From Lysobacter silvisoli (lineage in GTDB: Bacteria; Pseudomonadota; Gammaproteobacteria; Xanthomonadales; Xanthomonadaceae), in contig NZ_QTSU01000002.1 in assembly GCF_003382365.1 (NCBI RefSeq), positions 496,001-560,000 on the forward strand: 64,000 nt of DNA. The letters are read 5' to 3'. Below are positions 50,933 to 58,839 of the stretch, piece by piece. The notes beneath the pieces were generated by a model. The model was not told where the DNA came from. It worked only from the letters and a program-made list of their open reading frames with translations, and did no database searches. Position 1 is the stretch's first letter. Every line of letters starts with the position of its first letter. Both the position numbers and the translations under genes were made by a program.

Positions 50933-51669
50933 GCCTGGTCGCCGATCAGCACGACCGGCTGCGAGAACACATAGCCCTCGCTGCGCACGGTCTTGATGTA
51001 GGTCTGCTCGCGCGCGTCATCGCCCAGGCGCTGGCGCAAACGGCTCACCAGCAGGTCGATGGAGCGGTCGAACACCTCGGCGTCGCGGCCCTGGGTGAGG
51101 TTGAGCAGCTGGTCGCGGCTGAGCACGCGTTGCGGATGGTCCACGAACACCCGCAGCAGGCGGAACTCCGCGCCGCTGAGCGCGTAGGCGGTGCCGCTTT
51201 CGTCCAGCAGGTGGCGCGAGGCGGTGTCCAGGCGCCATTGACCGAAGCCGATCAGGCGCGCCGCCTCGGACACCTGCAGGTTCGGCGGCAGCATGCGCGC
51301 GCGCCGGATCACCGCGCTGATGCGCGCCAACAGCTCGCGCGGCGAAAACGGCTTGGTCACGTAGTCGTCCGCGCCCATTTCCAGGCCGACGATGCGGTCG
51401 GTCTCGTCGTCGCGGGCGGTCAGCAGGATCACCGGCACCGCACGGTGCTTGCCCGCGCGCAGGTTGCGGCACAGCGACAGGCCGTCCTCGCCGGGCATCA
51501 TCACGTCCAGCACCACCAGGTCCACGTCGCTGGTGTCCAGGGCCGCGCGCATCTCGCGGCCGTCGGCGGCCAGGCTCACTCGCAAACCGTTGCGGCGCAG
51601 GTACTCGCCCACCATCTGGCGGATCTCGCGGTCGTCGTCGACGACCAGGATGTGATCGATGTGGCTCAT
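50929..51669 (-). CDS. OmpR-family response regulator
   Basis: 246 aa. The receiver domain has VVDDDREIRQ, phospho-acceptor Asp in LVVLDVMMPGEDGL, Thr in LLTARD and Lys in YVTKPFSPRELLARI. The winged-helix output domain includes LSGAEFRLLRVFVDHPQRVLSRDQLL and VSRLRQRLGDDAREQTYIKTVRSEGYVF, which fits OmpR/PhoB regulators. It lies 44 bp downstream of a secreted hydrolase gene and is coupled to the kinase gene. Likely targets include the divergent redox operon at 52763-56117. Confidence 0.96.
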   Translation of the reverse strand: MSHIDHILVVDDDREIRQMVGEYLRRNGLRVSLAADGREMRAALDTSDVDLVVLDVMMPGEDGLSLCRNLRAGKHRAVPVILLTARDDETDRIVGLEMGADDYVTKPFSPRELLARISAVIRRARMLPPNLQVSEAARLIGFGQWRLDTASRHLLDESGTAYALSGAEFRLLRVFVDHPQRVLSRDQLLNLTQGRDAEVFDRSIDLLVSRLRQRLGDDAREQTYIKTVRSEGYVFSQPVVLIGDQA

Positions 51670-51713
51670 GCTGCTCTCCGCCGGCGGCGGGCGCGATGCC
51701 CGCAGCGCGAATG

Positions 51714-52481
51714 TTAACGCGCGGGCGCGGCCGCGCTGGCGTCCACGATGGCCTGGCTGACCTCGTCGGGCGCTGCCAGCGGAGAAACGTGTCCGGCGTC
51801 GACCTCGCGCAGTTCGGCGCCGATGCGGCGGGCGGTGTCCCGCTGCAGCGCTGGCGACAGCGTGCGGTCCTGGCGCGAGACCACGTACCAGCTGGGCCGC
51901 GACTTCCACGCCGCGCGATCGACACGCTCGGCCAGCGCGGAGGCCTTCAGCGGCAATTGATGCGCGTAGACCTGCGCCTGCGCCTCTGGCGCCAGGTCCT
52001 GGGCGAAGTCGGTCGCGACCGCTTCCTGCGACAGCGACAGAAAGCCGCCCTGGTTCTGCAGCTTCTGCGCGCCGGGCGTCATCTGGTAGCGCTGCAGCTG
52101 CTGGCTCGAACTCTCGCCCGCGTCCGGCGCGAACGCGGCCACGTAGACCAGCGCGCTGACCTTGGGATCGTCGCCGGCCTGGGTGATCACCGTGCCGCCC
52201 CAGGAATGGCCGACCAGCACCACCTGGCCCGGCGCCTGCGCGATCGCGCGCCGGGTGGCGGCGGCGGCGGCGTCCAGCGAGGTCAGCGGGTTGTCCACCG
52301 CCACCACCGGCAGTCCGCGCTGACGCAGGCGTTCGGCCACCAAGTCCCAACTGGAGGCGTCGGCGAACGCGCCGTGCACGAGCACCACGGTGGGCTTGGC
52401 TTCGGCGCGTCGTTCGCCGGCGTGCGCCACGGGCAGGACGGCGGCGGCGAGGCATAAGGTGAGAACGGTGGAACGCAACAT
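51714..52481 (-). CDS. Secreted alpha/beta hydrolase
   Basis: 255 aa, starting MLRSTVLTL after AAGGAG. The signal peptide ends PVAHAG. The oxyanion loop is VLVHGAFADASSW, the nucleophile elbow VLVGHSWGGTVIT with Ser, and the catalytic His lies in VDAGHVSPLAAPDEV. This set is typical of the small esterase/peroxidase-like alpha/beta hydrolases similar to salicylate esterases. It is the first gene of the minus-strand series that continues with the OmpR regulator and kinase, and its product would act in the periplasm. Confidence 0.9.
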   Translation of the reverse strand: MLRSTVLTLCLAAAVLPVAHAGERRAEAKPTVVLVHGAFADASSWDLVAERLRQRGLPVVAVDNPLTSLDAAAAATRRAIAQAPGQVVLVGHSWGGTVITQAGDDPKVSALVYVAAFAPDAGESSSQQLQRYQMTPGAQKLQNQGGFLSLSQEAVATDFAQDLAPEAQAQVYAHQLPLKASALAERVDRAAWKSRPSWYVVSRQDRTLSPALQRDTARRIGAELREVDAGHVSPLAAPDEVSQAIVDASAAAPAR

Positions 52482-52762
52482 GGCAGTGCTCCTTGCGGTT
52501 GGGAGCCGCCATTGCAGCGCCGCCGCGTAAGCCGGGTTTGTCGCCATTGCCGCCGCTTGGTATCGCAATGCGTCGCCCGGCCGGCTGCCTACATTCGGAT
52601 ACAAATCCGCCGGCTTTGTAAGCCTGTGTATCCAGGCGCGCTTTCGCGCCAATACCCGACAAAACCCCGCTCCCGGGAACACGGAGGCGACAAGCCTGCG
52701 GCGTGCAATGGCCCCCATCGCCAACGGGGCCTGCCGCCCCCTCCACCCTCGGGAGTACGACC
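52482..52762. promoter_or_regulatory. Divergent promoter region with nested dyad
   Basis: The 281 bp between two divergent hydrolase genes contain a nested inverted repeat: GGATACA (52597-52603) with TGTATCC (52627-52633), and ACAAA (52601-52605) with TTTGT (52615-52619) inside. Just downstream is a short hairpin GGCGCG-CTTT-CGCGCC. The position suggests an operator for the neighbouring OmpR-type regulator, although those proteins more often bind direct repeats. No gene is seen here. Confidence 0.45.
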
Positions 52763-53782
52763 ATGCCTACGAATGCCCTCCGCGCCGCGGCCCGCCTGAC
52801 GCCCTGGCTGCTGGCCGCGCAATGGTTTCTGGCCGGCGCCGCGCAGGCCGCCGCTCCGGCCCCCGCTGCGGCGACGCCGGTCGCGCCGCTGGTCGCCGAC
52901 CGGCACATCGATGCGGGCGATCTGAACGTCGGCTACGCCGACCTGGGCCCGGCCGATGGCGAAGTGGTGATCCTGCTGCACGGCTGGCCTTACGACATCA
53001 ACAGCTATGCCCAGGTCGCGCCGCAACTGGCCGCGCGCGGCTACCGGGTGATCGTGCCGCACCTGCGCGGCTACGGCAGCACCCGCTTCCGTTCCGCCGA
53101 CACGCCGCGCAACGGCGAACCCGCGGCGCTGGCCACCGACGTGATCGCGCTGATGGACGCGCTGAAGATCGAACGCGCCACCCTGGCCGGCTACGACTGG
53201 GGCGCGCGCTCGGCCGCGATCGTCGCCGCGCAGTGGCCGCAGCGGGTCAAGGCGCTGGTGTCGGTGAGCGGCTACCTGATCGGCAGCCAGCAGGCCAGCC
53301 GCAAGCCGCTGGCGCCGGCGGCCGAGCTGCAGTGGTGGTACCAGTTCTATTTCGCCACCGACCGCGGCCGCGACGGCTACGCCCAGTACACCCACGACTT
53401 CGCCAAGCAGATCTGGCGCCTGGCCTCGCCGCAGTGGAAGTTCGACGACGCCACCTTCGCCCGCAGCGCCGCCGCGCTGGACAACCCCGACCACGTCGCC
53501 ATCACCATCCACAACTACCGCTGGCGCCTGGGCCTGGCCGAGGGCGAGGCCAAGTACGCGGCGCTGGAGCAGCGACTGGCGCAGGCACCGAGCATCGGCG
53601 TGCCCACGATCACCCTGGAAGGCGACGCCAACGGCGCTCCGCATCCGCTGCCGGAGACGTACGCGGCCAAGTTCACCGGCAAGTACGAACACCGCCTGCT
53701 GCGCGGCGGCATCGGCCACAACCCGCCGCAGGAAGCGCCGCAAGCCTTCGTGCAGGCGGTCGTCGATGCCACCCGTCTGTAA
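52763..53782 (+). CDS. Exported epoxide-hydrolase-like alpha/beta hydrolase
   Basis: 339 aa, starting MPTNALRAAA after GGGAG. A signal peptide ends AAQAAAP. The oxyanion HGWP motif (LLHGWPYDINSYAQ), nucleophile elbow AGYDWGARSAAI with Asp, and the catalytic His in GGIGHNPPQEAPQAF fit epoxide hydrolases and haloalkane dehalogenases. The substrate is unknown; dehalogenation or epoxide detoxification is compatible with the stress-related neighbours. It heads a five-gene plus-strand operon whose members are 4-75 bp apart. Confidence 0.9.
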   Translation: MPTNALRAAARLTPWLLAAQWFLAGAAQAAAPAPAAATPVAPLVADRHIDAGDLNVGYADLGPADGEVVILLHGWPYDINSYAQVAPQLAARGYRVIVPHLRGYGSTRFRSADTPRNGEPAALATDVIALMDALKIERATLAGYDWGARSAAIVAAQWPQRVKALVSVSGYLIGSQQASRKPLAPAAELQWWYQFYFATDRGRDGYAQYTHDFAKQIWRLASPQWKFDDATFARSAAALDNPDHVAITIHNYRWRLGLAEGEAKYAALEQRLAQAPSIGVPTITLEGDANGAPHPLPETYAAKFTGKYEHRLLRGGIGHNPPQEAPQAFVQAVVDATRL

Positions 53783-53797
53783 GGCAGGAGCCTCGTC

Positions 53798-54316
53798 ATG
53801 AACCGTCTCCATTATCTCTTGCCGGCCGCCGCCGCGGCCGCTCTCGTACTGGCAGTGCTGGCCTGCCGATACGACGGACGCAGCGACGAACGCCCCGGTC
53901 CCGTCGCGCCGATCTACGGAGTAGGCCTGCCCGAGGGCTATCCCGAGTGGCCGCTGGTCGCGCCCGCGCAGGAGGCCGCGCCGCTGGACGAACTGCGCGC
54001 GGTCGTCGCCAACGAAGTGGCCATCCGCGCCTATCGCCAGGGCGTGCGCCCCTTCCCCGATGGCAGCGTGCTGGTCAAACGCGCCTGGAAGCACCTGCCT
54101 TCGCCGGACTTCGCACCGGCGTCGATTCCGGGCCAGGCCACCACCGTGCAAGTGATGGTCAAGGACGCGCGGCGCTACGCCGCCACCGGCGGCTGGGGCT
54201 ATGCGCGCTTCATCGACGGACGTCCCGCGGATGCCGTCCAGCACCGCACTTGCCATGCCTGCCACGCCTCTCGCGTGCGCGACCGCGACTACGTGTTCAC
54301 CCGCTTGGCGCCCTGA
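53798..54316 (+). CDS. Cytochrome P460-family haem protein
   Basis: 172 aa. The N-terminal hydrophobic segment (LLPAAAAAALVLAVLAC) is a lipoprotein-like signal with a Cys at its end. The domain shows LPEGYPEWPLVAP, FPDGSVLVKRAWKHLP and, at the C terminus, the haem-attachment sequence CHACHAS. P460-type haems carry an additional Lys cross-link, and a candidate Lys lies in LVKRAWK or VKDARRY. The family includes hydroxylamine- and NO-oxidising proteins, though many members act simply in redox or stress. It lies 15 bp downstream of the hydrolase gene. Confidence 0.86.
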   Translation: MNRLHYLLPAAAAAALVLAVLACRYDGRSDERPGPVAPIYGVGLPEGYPEWPLVAPAQEAAPLDELRAVVANEVAIRAYRQGVRPFPDGSVLVKRAWKHLPSPDFAPASIPGQATTVQVMVKDARRYAATGGWGYARFIDGRPADAVQHRTCHACHASRVRDRDYVFTRLAP

Positions 54317-54353
54317 GCGCACGGCTTCACCCACCCACCGCAAGGAACTCCCC

Positions 54354-54770
54354 ATGAACGCGCTCGACACCGTGCTCTACACCGGCAAGACCCACACCTC
54401 CGGCGGCCGCGAGGGCCGCTCGCGCAGCGACGACGGCCAGTTGGACATCGCCCTGTCGCCGCCCGGCAGCGGCCGCCCGGGCACCAATCCCGAACAACTG
54501 TTCGCCGCCGGCTGGTCGGCGTGCTTCGAAGGCGCGATCAAGATCGCCGCGCGCCAGCTGCGGATCGCCGTGCCCAAGGAACTGGCGATCGATGCCGAAA
54601 TCGACCTGGGCACGATCGGCGACGGCTACCAGCTGCAGGCCCGCCTCGATGTGTCGCTACCCGGCCTGGCGCCGGAGCAGGCACAGGCCCTGGTCGATCA
54701 GGCTCACCGCACCTGCCCTTACTCCAAGGCCACGCGCGGCAACATCGACGTGCAGATCCGTCTGGTCTGA
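54354..54770 (+). CDS. OsmC/Ohr-family peroxiredoxin
   Basis: 138 aa, the usual Ohr/OsmC length. The peroxidatic Cys lies in AAGWSACFEGAIKIAA near residue 60 and the resolving Cys in HRTCPYSKATRGN near residue 124. LYTGKTHTSGGREGRSRSDDG is the Ohr N-terminal signature. Ohr-type proteins reduce organic hydroperoxides in the cytoplasm, with lipoylated partners supplying electrons. Its place between a cytochrome P460 and a CcdA/thioredoxin pair supports an oxidative-stress role. Confidence 0.95.
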   Translation: MNALDTVLYTGKTHTSGGREGRSRSDDGQLDIALSPPGSGRPGTNPEQLFAAGWSACFEGAIKIAARQLRIAVPKELAIDAEIDLGTIGDGYQLQARLDVSLPGLAPEQAQALVDQAHRTCPYSKATRGNIDVQIRLV

Positions 54771-54846
54771 ACGCCGTCGCGCGCACCAAGCACGCGGCAG
54801 CGCCCTGCGCGCTGCCGCGCGGTGCCAACGCCCAGCAGGCATCCCC

Positions 54847-55551
54847 ATGATCGAATTCGCTCTGGCCCTGGCCGCCGGCATGGCCACCATCCTCTCGCCC
54901 TGCATCCTGCCGGTGCTGCCGATCGTGCTGGCCACCAGTGCCGGACGCGGGCGGGTGCAGCCGCTGCTGGTGGTGACGGGCTTCACCGCCAGCTTCGCCG
55001 CTAGCGGGCTGTTGATCGGCGCGTTGGCGGCCTCGTCCGGCCAGCTGCAGGGCAACGTGCGCACCGCGTCCATCGTCGTCCTGCTGCTCGCCGGCCTGGC
55101 CTGCCTGTGGCCCGCGCCGTTCGAATGGGCGCTCGCGCGGATGCGGGCGCTGCTGCCCCTGCGTTCGCCTGTCGCACCGCCGCGTCCGCCTATCGCCGGC
55201 AAGCTCGGCGCATTGCTGGTCGGCGCCTCGCTGGGCCTGGCCTGGACACCCTGCGCCGGCCCCGTGCTGGCCTCGGTGCTGTCGCTGGCGGCCAGCGCGC
55301 AAGCGCCGGGCCAGGCCAGCGCCTTGCTCGGCGTCTACGCGCTGGGCGCGGGCCTGCCCATGTTGCTGATCGCCTATGGCGGGCACTGGGTGAGCGCGCG
55401 TCTTGCGTTCCTGCAACGCCACGCCACCGCCTTCCGCCGCCTGTTCGGCGCCATCGCCATCGGCGTGGCCGTGCTGCAACTGCTGCAGTACGACGCGCTG
55501 GTCTCGGCCTGGGCCACCCAATGGCTTCCTCCCCTCTCGCAAGGACTCTGA
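54847..55551 (+). CDS. CcdA/DsbD-type membrane thiol transporter
   Basis: 234 aa with six predicted membrane helices. The first helix carries MATILSPCILPVLPIVLA and the fourth SLGLAWTPCAGPVLASVL. These Cys-Pro-containing segments (SPC, TPC) are the redox pair of the CcdA/DsbD family, which moves reducing equivalents from cytoplasmic thioredoxin to periplasmic thiol proteins. It is followed after 2 bp by a DipZ-type periplasmic thioredoxin, its presumed electron acceptor. In mycobacterial DipZ the two domains are fused; here they are separate genes. Confidence 0.93.
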   Translation: MIEFALALAAGMATILSPCILPVLPIVLATSAGRGRVQPLLVVTGFTASFAASGLLIGALAASSGQLQGNVRTASIVVLLLAGLACLWPAPFEWALARMRALLPLRSPVAPPRPPIAGKLGALLVGASLGLAWTPCAGPVLASVLSLAASAQAPGQASALLGVYALGAGLPMLLIAYGGHWVSARLAFLQRHATAFRRLFGAIAIGVAVLQLLQYDALVSAWATQWLPPLSQGL

Positions 55552-55553
55552 CC

Positions 55554-56117
55554 ATGAAACTGCCTTCCGCCCTGACCCTGCTCACCGCTTGCCTGTTCGC
55601 CTCGGCCTGTTCGCCCGAAGTGATCGCCGATCCAGTCGAACCTACTCACAGCTCTCCGGCGCCGGTAGCGCCCGAATTCACCGGCATCGACCGCTGGTTC
55701 AACAGCCCGCCGCAGACCCTGCGCCAGCTGCGCGGCAAGGTGGTGCTGGTGGAGTTCTGGACCTACTCCTGCATCAACTGCATCCGGGTGCTGCCTTACG
55801 TCAAACAGTGGCATGCCAAGTACCGCGATCAGGGCCTGGTCGTGGTCGGCGTGCATACGCCCGAATACGGTTACGAAAAGAATCCGGACAATGTGCAGGC
55901 CGCGGTGCGGCGCTTCGGCATCACCTACCCGGTGGCCCAGGACAACGGCTATCGAACCTGGAACGCCTACCACAATCGCTACTGGCCGGCGCTGTACCTG
56001 ATCGATCAGGACGGCCGCATCGTCTACCAGCATTTCGGAGAAGGCGACTACGCGACCACCGAGGCGACGATCCAGCGGCTGCTGGCCCGGCCGCACGGCG
56101 GCCAGGCGGCGCGCTGA
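55554..56117 (+). CDS. DipZ-type thioredoxin lipoprotein
   Basis: 187 aa. The lipobox is LFASAC, so the protein is anchored in the periplasm. The thioredoxin fold carries VEFWTYSCINCIRVLPYVKQW (active site CINC), then VVGVHTPEYGYEK, RYWPALYLIDQDG and HFGEGDYATTE. That order is specific to the thioredoxin domain of DipZ-like proteins. The C-terminal carbohydrate-binding extension found in full DipZ is missing. It should receive electrons from the adjacent CcdA protein and reduce periplasmic disulfides or peroxides. It is the last gene of the operon and is convergent with the topoisomerase gene, 3 bp away. Confidence 0.92.
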   Translation: MKLPSALTLLTACLFASACSPEVIADPVEPTHSSPAPVAPEFTGIDRWFNSPPQTLRQLRGKVVLVEFWTYSCINCIRVLPYVKQWHAKYRDQGLVVVGVHTPEYGYEKNPDNVQAAVRRFGITYPVAQDNGYRTWNAYHNRYWPALYLIDQDGRIVYQHFGEGDYATTEATIQRLLARPHGGQAAR

Positions 56118-56120
56118 CGC

Positions 56121-57182
56121 TCATCGCGCAGCGGAGCGGCGGCTCGCGCGCAGGAACTTCAGCGCCGCCCGCTCCCACTGCGCCTCGCTGCGCGCGCCGT
56201 CCGCGCAGCGCGCCAGGCGGCCGTCGCGCCAACCGGCGAACACCTGCGGATCGATGTAGGCCTTGCGGCAGACGGTCACGGTGTTGCGCAGGAACTGCGC
56301 GACCTCGCCCACCACCTCGGTCTCCGCGCTCGCCCAGGCGCGTTCGCTGATCGCGCCGTTACGGCCCGGCACCGGCAGCGGCGTCGCCGCCAGGCGCTTG
56401 AACGCGGCCAGGGTCGCGCCCCAGGTGCGGAAGTCCTTGGCGGTGAACTCCGCGCCCATGGCCTCGCGCAGGTAGGCGTTGACCGCGCCCGAGTCCACCG
56501 GCTGCACCTTGCCTTCGTCGTCGCGGTACTGGAACAAGGCCTGCCCCGGCAGCTGCTGCACGCCGCGCATCATTCGCACCAGGCGCGCGTCGTTGAGCTC
56601 GGCTTGCTGCGCCTGTCCGCCCTTGCCGCGGAAACTCAGGAGCGCGCGGCCACCGCGCAAGAACGCCACATGACGGTTGCGCAACGTGGTCAGGCCGAAG
56701 GAGCGGTTGCTGCGCGCGTACTCGCCGTTGCCGATGCGCAGCAGGGTCTCGGCCATCACCGCCACCACCATCGCCAACACCTTGTCGCGCGGATAGCCGG
56801 GCAGGCGCAGGTCGCGGCGCACACGCCGGCGCAGCGCCGGCAGCGCGCGGCCAAAGGCGAGCACGCGATCGAACTTGCCCTCGTCGCGCTGCTGGCGCCA
56901 TTGCGCGTGGTAGCGGTACTGCTTGCGCCCGCGCGCATCGCGGCCGGTGGCCTGGATATGGCCGCGCGCGTCGGCGCAGATCCACACGTCGGTATAGGCC
57001 GGCGGTATCGCCAACGCGCGGATGCGCTGCAGCGTAGCCGTAGCGCGTACCGCGCGGCCGCGTGCGTCTCGGTAGGCGAAACCTCGGCCGGCGCGGCGGC
57101 GATGGATGCCGGGTTCGCCGTCGTTTACATAGCGCAGCCCTTTGGGACGCGCGCGGGTCTTGGAGGAGCGTCTGACGGCCAT
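56121..57182 (-). CDS. DNA topoisomerase IB
   Basis: About 353 aa starting MAVRRSSKTRARPKG. The catalytic tyrosine is in VTVCRKAYIDPQVF near the C terminus. Active-site Arg and Lys residues lie in YHAQWRQQRDEGKFDR, LLRIGNGEYARSNRSFGLTTLRNRHV (an Arg and the TTL motif) and FRTWGATLAAF. This matches bacterial type IB topoisomerases of the poxvirus-like family, which relax supercoils without ATP. A GTG eight codons upstream is an alternative start; neither has a clear ribosome-binding site. Confidence 0.93.
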   Translation of the reverse strand: MAVRRSSKTRARPKGLRYVNDGEPGIHRRRAGRGFAYRDARGRAVRATATLQRIRALAIPPAYTDVWICADARGHIQATGRDARGRKQYRYHAQWRQQRDEGKFDRVLAFGRALPALRRRVRRDLRLPGYPRDKVLAMVVAVMAETLLRIGNGEYARSNRSFGLTTLRNRHVAFLRGGRALLSFRGKGGQAQQAELNDARLVRMMRGVQQLPGQALFQYRDDEGKVQPVDSGAVNAYLREAMGAEFTAKDFRTWGATLAAFKRLAATPLPVPGRNGAISERAWASAETEVVGEVAQFLRNTVTVCRKAYIDPQVFAGWRDGRLARCADGARSEAQWERAALKFLRASRRSAAR

Positions 57183-57320
57183 GGCGACAGGACTAAGCGT
57201 GGCCACGTGGATGGCGCGTCAAGACGCCGCCGCGGGTTCGTCACCTGCGCCTCACTCGCCTCGCACGGCGCGATCACCGCAGCGGGCCTAAGCTCGAACT
57301 CCCCCTGCTGGAGACGCGAC

Positions 57321-57674
57321 ATGCTCCAGACCGCCGCCATCGTGCTGGCCATCACCGCCTTGGGCGGCCTGACCATGGCCGCCATCCGTTTCGCGAGCCG
57401 GCACAACCCACCGGCCTGGCTGGCCATGCTGCACGGGCTGCTGGCCGCATCGGGCCTGACCTTGCTGGCCTACGCGATCTGTACCACGCCTGTCCCACCC
57501 ACCGCCACCTTGGCGCTGGCACTGTTCCTGCTGGCCGCGGCCGGCGGCGCGGTGATGAGCCTGGGTTACAAGTGGCGTCAACGCCTGCTGCCGAAGTGGC
57601 TGGTGATCGCGCATGCGCTCGCGGCAGTGGCCGCATTCGCGCTGCTGCTGTTGGCGGCGTACGGCACGAGCTGA
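57321..57674 (+). CDS. Small four-helix membrane protein
   Basis: 117 aa, starting after GCTGGAGACGCG. Hydrophobic helices lie at about residues 4-22, 31-50, 58-78 and 92-112. A RFASRHNPPAWLAMLHGLLAA segment with two His between helices 1 and 2 is notable, as is a basic loop KWRQRLLPKW before the last helix. The family is not recognised. The gene stands alone between topoisomerase IB and the ZntB-like transporter. Confidence 0.8.
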   Translation: MLQTAAIVLAITALGGLTMAAIRFASRHNPPAWLAMLHGLLAASGLTLLAYAICTTPVPPTATLALALFLLAAAGGAVMSLGYKWRQRLLPKWLVIAHALAAVAAFALLLLAAYGTS

Positions 57675-57815
57675 CCGCACTGAAGCGATCCAAACCTGCC
57701 GCATCCGGCTCGGTGCATGACAACGGCGTGACAAGCCGGTCCGTGTATCGCTAGCGCAAACCGGCGGACAGCGCGATCGGCTACTCTTGCGCGCGTACAG
57801 ACACCGGATTCCCGC

Positions 57816-58832
57816 ATGCGGAGCATCGATACCTCCTACGGCTCGGACAAGGACGGGCTGATCTGGGGCTACCGGTTCTCGCCCGAGCGCGCGGCCGAAC
57901 CCATCGGCGCCGACGACGTAGCGGCGTTCCTGGCTGACGACGAAGCGTCGGCCTCGCATGATTTCCTGTGGCTGCATTTCTCGCTGTCCAACCAAGGCGC
58001 CGAGCGCTTCCTGCGCCGCTCGCTCGGCCTGCCCGACGCCTTCCTGGAATCGCTGCGCAGCGAAGTCGGATCCACTCGCCTCGAACTCGACGACGGCCGC
58101 CTGGTCGCGGTGATCCACGACGTGCTGTTCGACACCACCTTCGACGCGTCCGAAGTCGGCACCACCAGCTTGTGCATCGCGCCGCGGCTGGTGGTGAGCG
58201 CGCGGCTGCGGCCGTTGCGTTCGATGGAGCAGCTGCGCACCGCGGTGCGCGGCGGCCAGGCCTTCCGCTCGCCGGTGGAACTGCTGGCCGATCTGCTGCG
58301 CGGCCAGGCCAACGTGCTGGCCGACATCCTGCGCAAATCCACCGCGCGCGTGGACGAGATCGAGGACCGGCTGCTGGCCAACCGCATCAGCACCGACCGC
58401 AAGGAACTGGGCGCGCTGCGCCGCAGCCTGGTGCGCCTGCAGCGCCTGCTCGCGCCCGAGCCCACCGCGCTGTTCCGCCTGCTCAACCGCCCGCCAGCCT
58501 GGATCGACCGCGAAGACGTGGCCGACCTGCGCCAGGCCGCCGAGGAGTTCGCCACCTCCATCGGCGATTCCGCAGCCCTGGTCGAGCGGGTCAAGCTGAT
58601 CCAGGAAGAACTGGCCGCCCTGGTCAACGAACAGACCGGCCGCACCCTGTTCGTGCTGACCGTGGTGACGGTGCTGGCGCTGCCGGTGAACCTGGTCGCC
58701 GGCCTGTTCGGCATGAATGTGGGCGGCGTGCCGTTCTCCGGCCACGCCCACGGCTTCGCGATCCTGGTGAGCCTGCTGGTGACGCTGACGGTGGTGCTGG
58801 CCTACCTGGCGTTCTGGCGCAAGCGGGACTGA
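57816..58832 (+). CDS. zntB: ZntB/CorA-type divalent cation transporter
   Basis: 338 aa. The soluble N-terminal domain (residues 1-270) contains FLWLHFSLSNQGAERFLRR, DGRLVAVIHDVLFD and a long stalk helix region (FAEEFATSIGDSAALVERVKLIQEELAALVNEQTGRTLF). Two C-terminal membrane helices flank the GMN motif in LVAGLFGMNVGGVPFSG. GMN followed by VGGVPF is characteristic of ZntB, which transports zinc, rather than of CorA. It forms a pentamer in the inner membrane. It is monocistronic and convergent with the following gene. Confidence 0.92.
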   Translation: MRSIDTSYGSDKDGLIWGYRFSPERAAEPIGADDVAAFLADDEASASHDFLWLHFSLSNQGAERFLRRSLGLPDAFLESLRSEVGSTRLELDDGRLVAVIHDVLFDTTFDASEVGTTSLCIAPRLVVSARLRPLRSMEQLRTAVRGGQAFRSPVELLADLLRGQANVLADILRKSTARVDEIEDRLLANRISTDRKELGALRRSLVRLQRLLAPEPTALFRLLNRPPAWIDREDVADLRQAAEEFATSIGDSAALVERVKLIQEELAALVNEQTGRTLFVLTVVTVLALPVNLVAGLFGMNVGGVPFSGHAHGFAILVSLLVTLTVVLAYLAFWRKRD

Positions 58833-58839
58833 GCCCGCG

